A stretch of 50,708 nucleotides of DNA from Novosphingobium organovorum (GTDB lineage Bacteria; Pseudomonadota; Alphaproteobacteria; Sphingomonadales; Sphingomonadaceae): contig NZ_JALHLF010000019.1 of assembly GCF_022832435.1 (NCBI RefSeq), forward strand, positions 283 to 50,990, read 5' to 3'. This document shows positions 1-8,621 of this stretch, one piece after another; the stretch's first letter is position 1, and every line of letters begins with the position of its first letter. The notes beneath the pieces were generated by a model. It was not told the DNA's origin and searched no databases. It saw nothing but the letters and a program-made list of their open reading frames with translations. The translations under genes were made by a program, and so were the position numbers.

Positions 1-368
1 GACATTTTTTTTGAGACCTGTGGGATAGCCGCCCGTACCGCGCGCCTCTGCCTGCAAAGAGCGCCGCGCATCAGGCGCATCACAGCCATTTGACCCAACG
101 GGCTACGCCTTTGACCACGAGGCCGCTCCTGTGACGCCCCCCTCTGACAGCCCATGGACCGGTGGAGCCACCACGGCCTTCGCGCCCGACACGCGAGCGC
201 CTTGATCCGCGCGGCTCACTTTGCGCCGCGAAAATCGCGAGCCTGTCAGAATCGGCCGATTCTTTGTCCGTCTCGGTCGTGCGCGCTGAACCGAACATGA
301 CAGACTGATTGCAGAAAACAGACACGCAGGGAAACAAAACTCCATCCGTTCTTCCATGAGGGAAATTT
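1..368. other. Non-coding leader upstream of first receptor gene
   Basis: No convincing gene lies here. Reading frames on both strands have arginine/serine-rich shadow composition and no recognisable domain. The stretch begins with a run of T and holds a 16-bp perfect palindrome (248-263, annotated separately) before the receptor gene that starts at 369. It probably contains the promoter of the first operon; I cannot place -35/-10 boxes with confidence. Confidence 0.6.
248..263. promoter_or_regulatory. Perfect 16-bp palindrome, candidate operator
   Basis: AGAATCGGCCGATTCT reads the same on both strands with no spacer. It lies 105 bp upstream of the TonB-dependent receptor start. Its position suggests an operator for the receptor/symporter/glycosidase operon. 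Which protein binds is unknown; the local AraC regulator would normally prefer direct repeats, so a dimeric helix-turn-helix repressor encoded elsewhere is equally possible. Confidence 0.4.
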
Positions 369-2504
369 ATGGCGCGTTTTTTCAAGATAGGTCCGTCGTT
401 CGCAGCCCTTTCGGTGGCGCTTGCTGCACTTTCCAATTCCGCCTCGGCGCAGGAGGCCACCGCCTCAGACACGGCAACGCCCGCCGCGCCGGGCGAAATC
501 GTCGTCACCGCCGAGCGGCGCGAAACCACGCTGCAGGACACGCCCCTTGCCATCACCGCGATCACCGGGGCCGGCCTGGTGCAGCAGGGCGTGCGCAACC
601 CGGTCGACCTGGCCTCGCGCGTGCCGTCGCTGCAGGTCGGAACCAGCGGGCAGGTCTACTTGCGCGGCGTGGGCACCTCGAACGTCAACGAAGCCTCGGA
701 CCCGACCGTCGCGGTCCATGTCGACGGCGTCTATCTTGCCCGCCCGCAGTCGGTGCTGGCGGCCGGTTTCTATGACGTCAGCCGGGTCGAAGTGCTGCGC
801 GGGCCGCAAGGCACGCTCTATGGCCGTAACGCAACCGCAGGCAGCATCAACATCATCACCAACAAGCCCGAGTTCGACAACAAGGCCCAGGTCGCGGTCG
901 AAGTGGGCAACTACAATTCGCTGATCACCTCGGGCTACGCCAACCTGGCCCTGACCGACAACCTTGCCGTGCGCGCCTCGTTCCAGACCGTGCGCCACGA
1001 CGGCTATCTCGACAGCCAGGTCAAGACGCACCCCGACGGCGATTCGGCCGACAGCAAGTCGTTTCGCGTGCAGGCGCTTTACGACAACAACGACGGTTTC
1101 ACCGCGCTGCTGCGGCTCGACCGCACGGTCGATAACGGGATCAACACGATCTACGGTGCCAAGACCCGTACCCTGGGCGAGAGCGAGGCCGCGTCGACCG
1201 ACGACGAGCGCTATCCCGCCAACAACAATTCGCTTTACGAAGGCGTTTCGCTCGAGCTGAACCAGGATGTCGGCCCCGGCACGCTGACGTACCTTGGCGC
1301 GTACCGTTTCTCGCACGATCACAAGCAGTCCGAGTACCTGCCCTTCGACGGCGCGGCGCTGTTCAACAACCGTGACAAGACGATCCAGCAGGAGCTGCGC
1401 TACGCAGGCACCTTCGGGCCGGTCGATTTCGTGGGCGGCGTGTTCTATTTCCACGAGGACAACAACGTCCAGACCCGCTTCCAGTCGGGCGACATGTACT
1501 ACGCGTTCATCCAGAACCCCACCAAGTCGGAATCGATCGCGGTCTACGGTCAGGCAACCGTTTCGCTCACCGATGCGCTGCGCGCGACCGGCGGCCTGCG
1601 CTACACCCACGACAAGAAGAGCCGCTACGGTGCAGGCTATCTTGAGGACCTCGACTTCGTCGTCCAGTCGCAGTTCGCCACGAACGCGGCCGAGGGGGCC
1701 TGGAACCGGGTCAACTGGAAGGCCGGCCTCGAATACGACGTCGCTCCCCAGGTCATGGCCTATGCCCACGCCAGCACGGGTTACAAGGCGGGTGGCTACT
1801 ATGACGGCGAAGGCCCCAACAACACCTTCAAGCCCGAGGACATCACCGCCTATGAGGCGGGCGTGAAGTCGCGCCTGTTCGGGAACGCCGTCACGCTCAA
1901 CCTCGATGGCTTCTACTACGACTACAAGAACCTTCAGGTCAGCACCTATGCCGACGTCACCGGCAGCGGCGCCCAGTCGCAGGTGACGCTCAACGCGGGC
2001 AAGGCGCGCAGCTACGGCATCGAAGGCGCGCTCAACGCCGCGCTGACCAAGGCGGACCGCCTCGACGTGCAGATCGGCCTGCTCCACGCCACCTACACCT
2101 CGTTCTACCTGGAAGGCGGCGACGAGTTCTCAGGCAGCGGCAACCCGGTCGACTACACTGGCAACAAGCTGGCCAAGTCGCCCGGCATGACGCTCAACGC
2201 CGGCTACGAGCACGACTTCGAGATCTTCAGCGGCGTCCTGACCTTGCGCGCCCAGACGCACTACGAATCCTCGAAGTATCTCGACTACCACAACTTCGCG
2301 AGCACCTATCAGGGCGGCTTCACCCGCAGCGACGTGATCGCCACCTTCAAGCCCGACGCCGCGTCGTGGAGCCTCTCCGCCTACGTGCGCAACATCGAGA
2401 ACAACCGTCCCTGGATCGACCTGATCCCGCGCTCGGCCACGGTCGCCGATGGCAACGTCGGCGCGCCGCGTCTCTACGGCGCCCGCCTGACCTACGACTT
2501 CTGA
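369..2504 (+). CDS. TonB-dependent receptor (outer-membrane transporter)
   Basis: This 711-aa protein is a ligand-gated outer-membrane barrel driven by TonB-ExbBD. A signal peptide covers about residues 1-28, ending SASAQ. A TonB-box-like EIVVTA follows at 43-48, then the plug domain with the family signature VLRGPQGTLYGRNA, and a long barrel ending in a terminal Phe (LTYDF), as expected for BAM recognition. The start is supported by AGGGA about 6 nt upstream. It leads an operon with an EthD-like protein, a GPH symporter and a family 3 glycosidase, so the cargo is probably a small glycoside or oligosaccharide. Sphingomonads use many such receptors for carbon sources as well as iron. The exact substrate cannot be read from sequence. 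Confidence 0.93.
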   Translation: MARFFKIGPSFAALSVALAALSNSASAQEATASDTATPAAPGEIVVTAERRETTLQDTPLAITAITGAGLVQQGVRNPVDLASRVPSLQVGTSGQVYLRGVGTSNVNEASDPTVAVHVDGVYLARPQSVLAAGFYDVSRVEVLRGPQGTLYGRNATAGSINIITNKPEFDNKAQVAVEVGNYNSLITSGYANLALTDNLAVRASFQTVRHDGYLDSQVKTHPDGDSADSKSFRVQALYDNNDGFTALLRLDRTVDNGINTIYGAKTRTLGESEAASTDDERYPANNNSLYEGVSLELNQDVGPGTLTYLGAYRFSHDHKQSEYLPFDGAALFNNRDKTIQQELRYAGTFGPVDFVGGVFYFHEDNNVQTRFQSGDMYYAFIQNPTKSESIAVYGQATVSLTDALRATGGLRYTHDKKSRYGAGYLEDLDFVVQSQFATNAAEGAWNRVNWKAGLEYDVAPQVMAYAHASTGYKAGGYYDGEGPNNTFKPEDITAYEAGVKSRLFGNAVTLNLDGFYYDYKNLQVSTYADVTGSGAQSQVTLNAGKARSYGIEGALNAALTKADRLDVQIGLLHATYTSFYLEGGDEFSGSGNPVDYTGNKLAKSPGMTLNAGYEHDFEIFSGVLTLRAQTHYESSKYLDYHNFASTYQGGFTRSDVIATFKPDAASWSLSAYVRNIENNRPWIDLIPRSATVADGNVGAPRLYGARLTYDF

Positions 2505-2512
2505 TCCCAACT

Positions 2513-2544
2513 GCGGGTACCTCGCCGTCCGGCCGGGTACCCGC
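2513..2544. other. Intercistronic hairpin after receptor gene
   Basis: GCGGGTACC (2513-2521) and GGTACCCGC (2536-2544) form a perfect 9-bp stem with a 14-nt loop, 8 nt after the receptor stop codon. There is no T-run, so it is more likely an mRNA-stabilising or processing hairpin, or a partial attenuator, than a full terminator. It could lower expression of the downstream transporter and hydrolase relative to the receptor. Confidence 0.45.
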
Positions 2545-2558
2545 CACGGAGTGCCATT

Positions 2559-2900
2559 ATGTTTTCGATCGCATTCGTCTTCCGCCGCCGCGAAGGCATG
2601 TCGCTGGAAGAATTCCACGAGCACTATCGCGACGTGCACAGCAAGGTCGCCACCCGGATGCCGGGCCTGATCGGCTACACCCAGCATCCGGTTCGCCGCG
2701 ACGCCCCGGCCATCGGCGACCACCTGCCCGAAAGCGACATCCCCTTCGATGCGATCTCGGTCTACACCTACGAATCCGACGAAGCGGCTGCCGCCGCCTT
2801 CACCAGTGAAATCAACGCCGAACTGGAAGCGGATTCGGTCAAGATGATCGACTTTTCGAACATGATCACGCTGCCCGTCGCGGTCCGCAAGGTGCTCTAG
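2559..2900 (+). CDS. EthD-like dimeric alpha/beta-barrel protein
   Basis: This is a 113-aa cytoplasmic protein with no signal peptide. The N-terminus FRRREGMSLEEFHEHYRDVH fits the EthD family (dimeric alpha-beta barrel fold), in which a strand is followed by a helix carrying E-F-x-x-x-Y-x-x-x-H. Members are small accessory or catalytic proteins in catabolic operons and their reactions differ widely. A GGAG ribosome site sits just upstream. The gene ends one base before the symporter ATG, so the two are translationally coupled. A role in processing the imported substrate, for example a ring or sugar isomerisation, is only inferred. Confidence 0.7.
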   Translation: MFSIAFVFRRREGMSLEEFHEHYRDVHSKVATRMPGLIGYTQHPVRRDAPAIGDHLPESDIPFDAISVYTYESDEAAAAAFTSEINAELEADSVKMIDFSNMITLPVAVRKVL

Positions 2901-2901
2901 A

Positions 2902-4284
2902 ATGACCCGAAGCGTCCCCACGCGCGAACGCATCGCCTACGGGCTGGGCGATTTCGGCAATGGCCTGATCTTCAACGGCACGACCACCTACCTGATGTTC
3001 TTCTACACCGAACGTCTGGGGCTGACCGCCGCTGCCGCCGGGCTGCTGCTGTTCATCGCCCGCTTCTGGGATGCAGTGATCGATCCGGTGATGGGTATCA
3101 TCGCCGATCGTACCCGCACGCGCTGGGGGCGCTTTCGTCCGTTCCTCCTTTTCGTTCCCATACCGCTCATCCTGGGGGCCATCGCCGCCTATCATGTTCC
3201 CCACCTTGGTCCTTCGGGTCGCCTTGCCTGGGCCTATGGCACCTACATGCTGCTCATGGCGCTCTATACCGCCGTGAACATTCCTTACGGCGCGCTGCTC
3301 ACCGCGCTCAGCAAGGACCCGGAAGAGCGGGCCGAGCTGACGTCGTGGCGCATGACCGGCTCGTTTTCGAGCGGGGTGCTGATCAATCTGCTGTTCATTC
3401 CGCTCGCCGCCTGGTTCGCAGCGCGAAACGCCGGTTCGCACGCCGACTACACCTTTGCCGTGGCGGTGATCGGCGTTGTCGCGATCGCCAGCTACTGGCT
3501 GTGCTTCGCCGGTGTGCGCGAGCGGGTATTCCCGGCCGCGGCATCCGCGCAGTCCCCCGCCGCGCCCTCGCCGTCCAGCAGCCCCAACAACCTCAAGAGC
3601 GACTTTGCCGCCGCGATCTCCTCGCCGGCGTGGTGGACGCTCATGGCGCTTGGCTGCTCGATGTTCGCGCTCGGCATCTTTCCGCTCTATTCGGGCCTGT
3701 ACTACCTGCACTACGTCGCCGGCGACGAAACGCTGGCCCCCGCCTATTTTGCCAGCGCCACCGGCGGTATGCTGGTAGGCACGATATCCAATCTCAAACT
3801 TCTCAGATACGTGGCGCCGCGTCCCCTCTCGGTGGCGGCCTGCGTGGTCGGCAGCCTGTGCGGGATGGCTCTGTTCCTCCTCCCATCCGTCCCGCACTGG
3901 CTGCTGTATCTTCTGACCGCCGGGGAGATGCTGGCGGTGGGTGTCGGCGCACCGGTGATGTGGGCGCTGGTCGCCGAATGCGTGGACATGATCGAGCGGC
4001 GCACCGGACAGCGCATCGCCGGACTGACGACCAGCGCGCTGTCGTTCGCCACGAAATTCGGCTTTGGCCTTGGCGGCAGCTTCGTGGGCCTGATGCTCAC
4101 CGCGGCCGGTTTCCATCCCGGCGGCACCCAGCCCGCCCCGGTGCTCGTCGCGCTGACCGCGATGGTCTCGCTGGTGCCCGCCATCGGCCACATCGTGTTT
4201 GCCGTTCTCCTCTTTCTATTTCCGACCACAGCGCGCGGCGATGCGTCCCCGCACGCCGCGCGCATCCCTGCCCCGAACCCCTGA
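2902..4284 (+). CDS. GPH-family (MelB-like) sugar:cation symporter
   Basis: This 460-aa inner-membrane protein has about 12 hydrophobic segments. The N-terminal YGLGDFGNGLIFNGTT and the following FWDAVIDPVMGIIADRTRTRWGRFRP are hallmarks of the glycoside-pentoside-hexuronide (GPH) symporters: the Asp residues of the first segment and of the D-P-x-x-G-x-x-x-D-R-T loop match those of the Na+/melibiose carrier. It would move a glycoside across the inner membrane after entry through the receptor encoded upstream. It starts directly after the EthD-like gene, and the glycosidase gene starts 6 bp after its stop, which supports one operon. The specific sugar is unknown. Confidence 0.88.
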   Translation: MTRSVPTRERIAYGLGDFGNGLIFNGTTTYLMFFYTERLGLTAAAAGLLLFIARFWDAVIDPVMGIIADRTRTRWGRFRPFLLFVPIPLILGAIAAYHVPHLGPSGRLAWAYGTYMLLMALYTAVNIPYGALLTALSKDPEERAELTSWRMTGSFSSGVLINLLFIPLAAWFAARNAGSHADYTFAVAVIGVVAIASYWLCFAGVRERVFPAAASAQSPAAPSPSSSPNNLKSDFAAAISSPAWWTLMALGCSMFALGIFPLYSGLYYLHYVAGDETLAPAYFASATGGMLVGTISNLKLLRYVAPRPLSVAACVVGSLCGMALFLLPSVPHWLLYLLTAGEMLAVGVGAPVMWALVAECVDMIERRTGQRIAGLTTSALSFATKFGFGLGGSFVGLMLTAAGFHPGGTQPAPVLVALTAMVSLVPAIGHIVFAVLLFLFPTTARGDASPHAARIPAPNP

Positions 4285-4290
4285 GGTACC

Positions 4291-5961
4291 ATGTCCTTTC
4301 TCAGCCAAAGTCCCTTTCATCTCGATGCGGCGGCCATCGCGAAAGTCCATGCCCTCTACGAGGGAATGACCCGCGAGGAGCGGGTGACCCAGCTCTTCGT
4401 GCTCCTGCTGCTCGGCGAAGATCCCGAGGATCTCGACATGGTCCTGCGCTTCAAGCCAGGCGGGGTGTGCCGCTTCTTCAGCGAGGATCTTGCGCATGAA
4501 CGCACGGTCATGACCGCGATCGAGGAGGCCCTGCCGATCCGCCCGCTGATCACCGCCGACCTGGAAGGCAGCCGCCAGAGCCTGTTCTTCGGGACGGCGG
4601 TGCCCAACCAGCTCGGCCTTTCGGCGATCGACGATCCGCAAGCGACGCGCACGATCGCCGCGATGACCGCGCGCGAAGCCAGGGCCATGGGGGTGCGCTG
4701 GTCGTTCACTCCGGTCGTCGACATCAACGCCGCGTTTCGCAGCGCGGTGGTCGGCACGCGCTCATACGGTTCGGACGTCGCGCGGATCGAACGCCATGCC
4801 CTCGCCCATATCCAGGGTCTTCAGGACGCCGGGATGGCCGCGACCGTCAAGCACTGGCCGGGCGAAGGCTATGACGACCGCGACCAGCATCTGGTGACCA
4901 CCATCAACCCGCTCGACCTCGACCAGTGGGACGCCAGCTTCGGGCGGCTCTACCGCTCGGCGATCGATGCGGGCGTGCTCTCGGTCATGTCGGCGCACAT
5001 CGCCTTTCCCGCCTTCGTGCGCGCGCACTTTCCCGATGCCGGAGAGGAAGCCTTCCGCCCCGCCTCGATCAACCCGCTGCTCAACATCACGCTGCTGCGC
5101 GAAAAGCTGGGCTTCAACGGGGTGATCGTATCGGATGCGACCGAAATGGGCGGGCTGTGCGCCTATATGGCCGAACCCGAGGTCATGCCCGAAATCCTCA
5201 TCGGCGGCTGCGACGTCATTCTGTTCTCGCGCCATCCCGAGCGCGATCGCGACGCGATCCTTGCGGCCATGGACGAAGGGCGCCTGAGCGAAGAGCGCGT
5301 GCGCGATGCGTGCCTCAGGACACTGGCGCTCAAGGCCAGGCTGGGCCTGCTCGATGACGCGAGCCTCGTTCCCACAGAGGCGGACCAGCGCGCCGACCTT
5401 GCCCGCCCCGAGGACGCGGTGAGCGCCGATGCCATCTGGCAGCGCGCGCCGAGCCTCGTGAAGGACACGCAGAACCTGCTGCCGCTCACGCCCACCCGGC
5501 ACAAGCGCGTCGTGCTCTTCGAAAGCCCGATCATTCACCCCCTGTTCCCCGAGCCTCCGGCCTGGTCGCTTCCCGCGCTGCTGGAGAAGGAAGGCTTCGA
5601 GATCACCCGCTTTGAGCGCGGCATGGACGTCTCGCGCGAGACATTCGATCTTGCCCTCTACCTGCTGGGCGACGAGGCGCTGTTCACGCGCAACCGCATC
5701 TACATCGACTGGGGCAAGCTCCACGGTGGCGGCATCTTCAACACGCTGCACCGCTTCTGGAAGGATCTGCCCTGCCTGATGCTCTCGTTCGGCCACGCCT
5801 ACCATCTCTACGATGCCCCGCGCGTGCCCACTTACGTCAACGCCTGGTCGACCCACGACAAGGCCCAGGCCGCGGTTCTGGAATGCCTGATGGGGCGCGC
5901 CGAATGGCTGGGCGGCCATCCCGTCGATCCGTTCTGCGGCCTGGAAGACGCCCGTTTCTGA
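4291..5961 (+). CDS. Glycoside hydrolase family 3 protein (NagZ-like)
   Basis: This 556-aa protein has no signal peptide, so it should act in the cytoplasm on imported glycoside. The N-terminal TIM barrel (about 1-350) carries KHWPGEG at 187-193 followed by D198-Q-H200, equivalent to the KHFPGHG...DSH catalytic loop of beta-N-acetylhexosaminidases, and the nucleophile context GVIVSDATEMGG with Asp282. Residues after about 360 form a second domain, making it longer than single-domain NagZ (about 340 aa). GAGG upstream of the ATG supports the start. The NagZ-type loop suggests N-acetylhexosaminide or related beta-glycosides, but family 3 is too varied to fix specificity. Confidence 0.87.
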   Translation: MSFLSQSPFHLDAAAIAKVHALYEGMTREERVTQLFVLLLLGEDPEDLDMVLRFKPGGVCRFFSEDLAHERTVMTAIEEALPIRPLITADLEGSRQSLFFGTAVPNQLGLSAIDDPQATRTIAAMTAREARAMGVRWSFTPVVDINAAFRSAVVGTRSYGSDVARIERHALAHIQGLQDAGMAATVKHWPGEGYDDRDQHLVTTINPLDLDQWDASFGRLYRSAIDAGVLSVMSAHIAFPAFVRAHFPDAGEEAFRPASINPLLNITLLREKLGFNGVIVSDATEMGGLCAYMAEPEVMPEILIGGCDVILFSRHPERDRDAILAAMDEGRLSEERVRDACLRTLALKARLGLLDDASLVPTEADQRADLARPEDAVSADAIWQRAPSLVKDTQNLLPLTPTRHKRVVLFESPIIHPLFPEPPAWSLPALLEKEGFEITRFERGMDVSRETFDLALYLLGDEALFTRNRIYIDWGKLHGGGIFNTLHRFWKDLPCLMLSFGHAYHLYDAPRVPTYVNAWSTHDKAQAAVLECLMGRAEWLGGHPVDPFCGLEDARF

Positions 5962-6008
5962 GTTTGCCCTCGTCCCAACAGACAGCTTGCGCAGGGAGGT
6001 TTTTTGCG

Positions 6009-7025
6009 ATGTACTTGCAGGAAATGACCAAGAGCCGCGACAAATTTGCGTTCAGCGCCCTTCAGGATCGGGGCTCCGGCTCGTCCAGCCTGACGGTGCG
6101 CGGCGAACGCGATCTGGCGCGCTGGTCCGACATCGTGCGCGAGAATTACGTCACGGTGGATTGCGACAACCCGACGTGCACTCCGCTCGAGGTGGACATG
6201 TCGAAATTCGCCGTTGGCCCGGCGCACTTCTTCCACGTCCAGTCCTCGCAGATGACCTACACCCGTTCGCAGAATGCGGTCCTTACCGACCCGCGCGACG
6301 ATCTGCAGATCACCCTCGTCAAGAAGGGCATGATGGCCATCGAGCAGCGCGGGCGGGTGGCCATGCTCCAGCCGGGCGAATTCGCGATGTACGATTCGCG
6401 CGCGCCCTTCCAGCTGACCTACCCGCAAGAGCACGACGTGGTGACGCTCAAGTTGCCGCTGTCGATCATCGCGAGCCGCGCGCCGGGCGTTCTTGACCTC
6501 ACGGCCATTCCGGTGCGCGCCGACGGGCTCGGCGCCATCGCCGGGGCCATGCTGACCTCCTTTGTCGAAAACGTCGGGCAGATCGACGTCGGCCAGCGCC
6601 TGTCCACGGCCTCGACGCTGATCGATCTCATCGCGAGCGCGATCCATTCGGGTATCCGCGAGTACGACGGGGACGCCCCGCCGCCCGAGCGCATGCGCAA
6701 GCTCCTGCAGGTGCAGGAATGGATGACCCAGCATCTCGACGATCCGGAACTCGACGCGACGGGCATCGCCAGGGCCCATGGCCTGACGACGCGCACGCTG
6801 ACCCGGCTCTTCGCGCTCGAGGGTACGACCCCGATACGCTGGCTCAACCGCCGGCGGCTCGATGCCGCCCACCGGGCCATCACCTCGGGTTCGGTCTCCA
6901 GCGTGACCGAAGCGTGCTTTGCCTTCGGCTTCAACGAGGTGACGCATTTCGGTCGCAGCTTCCGGCGCCAGTACGGCCTGCGCCCGAGCGACCTTTTCGT
7001 GCGGTCGGGCCAGTCGTCGAACTGA
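6009..7025 (+). CDS. AraC/XylS-family transcription regulator
   Basis: This 338-aa regulator has an N-terminal ligand-binding region typical of XylS/FeaR-like members (about 20-210) and a C-terminal double helix-turn-helix from about 235. The second HTH shows EACFAFGFNEVTHFGRSFRRQYGLRPSD, the standard AraC signature. I chose the ATG at 6009 because AGGGAGG lies 9 nt upstream; an in-frame start 126 bp earlier would overlap the glycosidase gene and lacks such a site. It directly follows the receptor-symporter-glycosidase operon in the same direction, so it probably senses the glycoside or its product and activates that operon. Confidence 0.9.
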   Translation: MYLQEMTKSRDKFAFSALQDRGSGSSSLTVRGERDLARWSDIVRENYVTVDCDNPTCTPLEVDMSKFAVGPAHFFHVQSSQMTYTRSQNAVLTDPRDDLQITLVKKGMMAIEQRGRVAMLQPGEFAMYDSRAPFQLTYPQEHDVVTLKLPLSIIASRAPGVLDLTAIPVRADGLGAIAGAMLTSFVENVGQIDVGQRLSTASTLIDLIASAIHSGIREYDGDAPPPERMRKLLQVQEWMTQHLDDPELDATGIARAHGLTTRTLTRLFALEGTTPIRWLNRRRLDAAHRAITSGSVSSVTEACFAFGFNEVTHFGRSFRRQYGLRPSDLFVRSGQSSN

Positions 7026-7046
7026 CCGCCTTCCGATAACCGACCC

Positions 7047-7070
7047 GCCCGGCGCCGACCGGGCCCTTTT
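7047..7070 (+). terminator. Possible weak intrinsic terminator after araC-type gene
   Basis: GCCCGG (7047-7052) pairs with CCGGGC (7059-7064) around a 6-nt loop and is followed by CCTTTT. The stem is short, so termination is probably partial. It would separate the glycoside operon and its regulator from the ureohydrolase gene. Confidence 0.4.
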
Positions 7071-7163
7071 CCCAGGACACCATCGCACCGGCCGCGGGAG
7101 CAATCCGCCCGCTCTGCGCCGGCGCGTTCGGTCCCAACGAACTCAAAGATCAAGGAAAGACCC

Positions 7164-8045
7164 ATGACCATCGATCCCAAATCCGTTCTGCGCCTCAACA
7201 TGGGGCAATGGCAGGGCGGCGATCAGCCGATGTACCGCGTCGGCGCGCACGTGCTCGCCGCGCTCGCCCCCGCCCCCACGGGCCCCGTCGAAACCATCGC
7301 CGTGCCGCCCGCAACACATGAGGAACGCACCGTCGAGCAGGGCATCAAGTCGCGCCCGGCCGTGCTGCGCCAGTTTCGCGAGGCGCAAGCCGCGATCGCC
7401 CGCCACGCGCCCGAGGCGATCGTGACGCTGGGCGGCGACTGCCTCGTCGATCTGGCCCCGATGGCCTACCTCAACGAGCGCTACGAGGGCGACCTTGCGA
7501 TCCTGTGGGTCGATGCGCACCCGGACATCATGGGCCCTGAACAGTATTCGCATTCGCACGCCCACGTCCTGGGCAATCTCATGGGCTATGGCGACCCCGA
7601 CTTCGGCGGCGCGGTCCCCCGCCCGGTAAAGCCCGAGCAGATCCTCTATGTCGGCGTCAACGACATGCTCGAATACGAGCAGGACTTCGTTGCGCGTCAC
7701 GCCATCTCGGTCCTTTCGCCCAGCGCCATCGCCGAAAATCCGGGCGCCGTGCGCGAATGGTTTGCCAAGCGTGGCTATTCGCGCGTCGCGATCCACTATG
7801 ATCTCGACGTGCTCGACCCGGCGCTCTACCCCTTCCTCTACTTCACCAACCCCCATGTCGATCCGTCCGAATTCGACGGCCTGGCCAAGGGCAAGATGAC
7901 GATGGAGCAGGTGGCGAAAATCCTGAAGGACGTCGCCACCGTGTGCGAGGTGGTGGGCATCGCGATCGCCGAATTCCTGCCCTGGTCGCTCGAACCGATC
8001 AAGAACGGCCTCGAAACGCTGCCTCTGCTGGGCAAGGCTGGGTGA
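7164..8045 (+). CDS. Arginase/agmatinase-family ureohydrolase
   Basis: This 293-aa protein belongs to the binuclear-manganese ureohydrolase family. The metal motifs are GGDC at 90-93, DAHPD at 117-121 and YDLDVLDP at 212-219. In classical arginase the first motif is GGDHS; here His is Cys93, which may change one metal site. Histidines at 130, 132 and 134 (SHSHAH) sit where the family has its HG loop. AAGGAAAG precedes the ATG. Likely reactions are hydrolysis of a guanidino or amidino compound (agmatine, guanidinobutyrate, formimino compounds), but the substrate loops are not diagnostic. It stands alone between the araC-type gene and the AhpD-like gene. Confidence 0.85.
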   Translation: MTIDPKSVLRLNMGQWQGGDQPMYRVGAHVLAALAPAPTGPVETIAVPPATHEERTVEQGIKSRPAVLRQFREAQAAIARHAPEAIVTLGGDCLVDLAPMAYLNERYEGDLAILWVDAHPDIMGPEQYSHSHAHVLGNLMGYGDPDFGGAVPRPVKPEQILYVGVNDMLEYEQDFVARHAISVLSPSAIAENPGAVREWFAKRGYSRVAIHYDLDVLDPALYPFLYFTNPHVDPSEFDGLAKGKMTMEQVAKILKDVATVCEVVGIAIAEFLPWSLEPIKNGLETLPLLGKAG

Positions 8046-8071
8046 GCAGGAAGCGCGCAAATCGGCAACAG

Positions 8072-8093
8072 TATTAATTCCATTTGAGAATTA
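8072..8093. promoter_or_regulatory. LysR-type operator candidate upstream of AhpD-like gene
   Basis: TAATTC (8075-8080) and GAATTA (8088-8093) form perfect 6-bp arms. The segment TATTAATTCCATTT (8072-8085) is repeated base for base at 10449-10462, in the promoter of the nearby lysR and trxB genes. It sits about 115 bp before the AhpD-like start. A shared binding site for the LysR regulator encoded at 9547-10443 is the simplest reading. Confidence 0.6.
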
Positions 8094-8207
8094 GATATGC
8101 GCAAGCCTTTTTCGTAGGGAGCGGGCGTCGAGCGAACGAACGGCCCCCAGCCGGGCCACCCAAGGCTCTGACCTCTTCCAACTCCCCAAGAAAGAAAGGG
8201 TTCGCAC

Positions 8208-8561
8208 ATGGGCTTCAAGTCAGACTGGAACCAGGACATGAAGGATATGCCGGGCGTGGTCCAGAACCTCGTCGAGGGCACCACGCCGGACTTCAACAAG
8301 GCGTTTCGCGGCCTCCAGCAGGCCGTCTTCGTGGAGAACACGCTGACGGTCGCGACCAAGGAACTGATCGCGGTGGCTCTGGCGGTCGCCGCGCGGTGCG
8401 ACGGCTGCATCGTCTACCACGTCAAGGCGGCGATCGCGGCCGGCTGCACGCGGGACGAACTGGGCGATGCGCTGAGCGTCGCGGTGATGATGGGCGGTGG
8501 CCCTTCGCACTACTACAGCGGCCGGGCCATGGATGCCTTCAACCAGCTGACAGCCGCGTAA
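8208..8561 (+). CDS. AhpD-like carboxymuconolactone decarboxylase-family protein
   Basis: This 117-aa all-helical CMD-fold protein carries the AhpD relay: Glu52, Cys64-D-G-Cys67 and His71 (KELIAVALAVAARC, then CIVYH). The spacings Glu-12-Cys-3-Cys-4-His match Glu118, Cys130, Cys133 and His137 of mycobacterial AhpD; the AhpD His132 position is Gly here. Such proteins act as thiol peroxidases or disulfide reductases fed by a thioredoxin-like donor. AAAGGG lies upstream of the ATG. The operator-like repeat shared with the trxB promoter suggests that thioredoxin reductase and thioredoxin encoded at 10.5-11.9 kb may recycle it. Sequence alone does not exclude a catabolic decarboxylase role. Confidence 0.85.
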   Translation: MGFKSDWNQDMKDMPGVVQNLVEGTTPDFNKAFRGLQQAVFVENTLTVATKELIAVALAVAARCDGCIVYHVKAAIAAGCTRDELGDALSVAVMMGGGPSHYYSGRAMDAFNQLTAA

Positions 8562-8572
8562 CACGCCGCTTT

Positions 8573-8619
8573 TCGGTCATGCCCCCCGGCCCATGCGGGT
8601 TGGTCGGGGGCATGTCCGA
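8573..8619. terminator. Bidirectional hairpin between convergent genes
   Basis: CATGCCCCC (8578-8586) pairs with GGGGGCATG (8606-8614), and after one mismatch the stem extends through TCGG (8573-8576) and CCGA (8616-8619). It fills the gap between the AhpD-like stop and the rhodanese stop, which run toward each other. There is no strong T-run, but position and stability fit a shared terminator. Confidence 0.6.
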
Positions 8620-8621
8620 TT

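Noticed and set aside
465..2087. Long minus-strand reading frame opposite the first receptor gene
   Set aside because: It is antisense to a clear TonB-dependent receptor, has no signal, membrane or domain features, and its Arg/Val/Gly-rich composition is typical of GC-rich shadow frames. The same holds for the long frame at 16042-17916.
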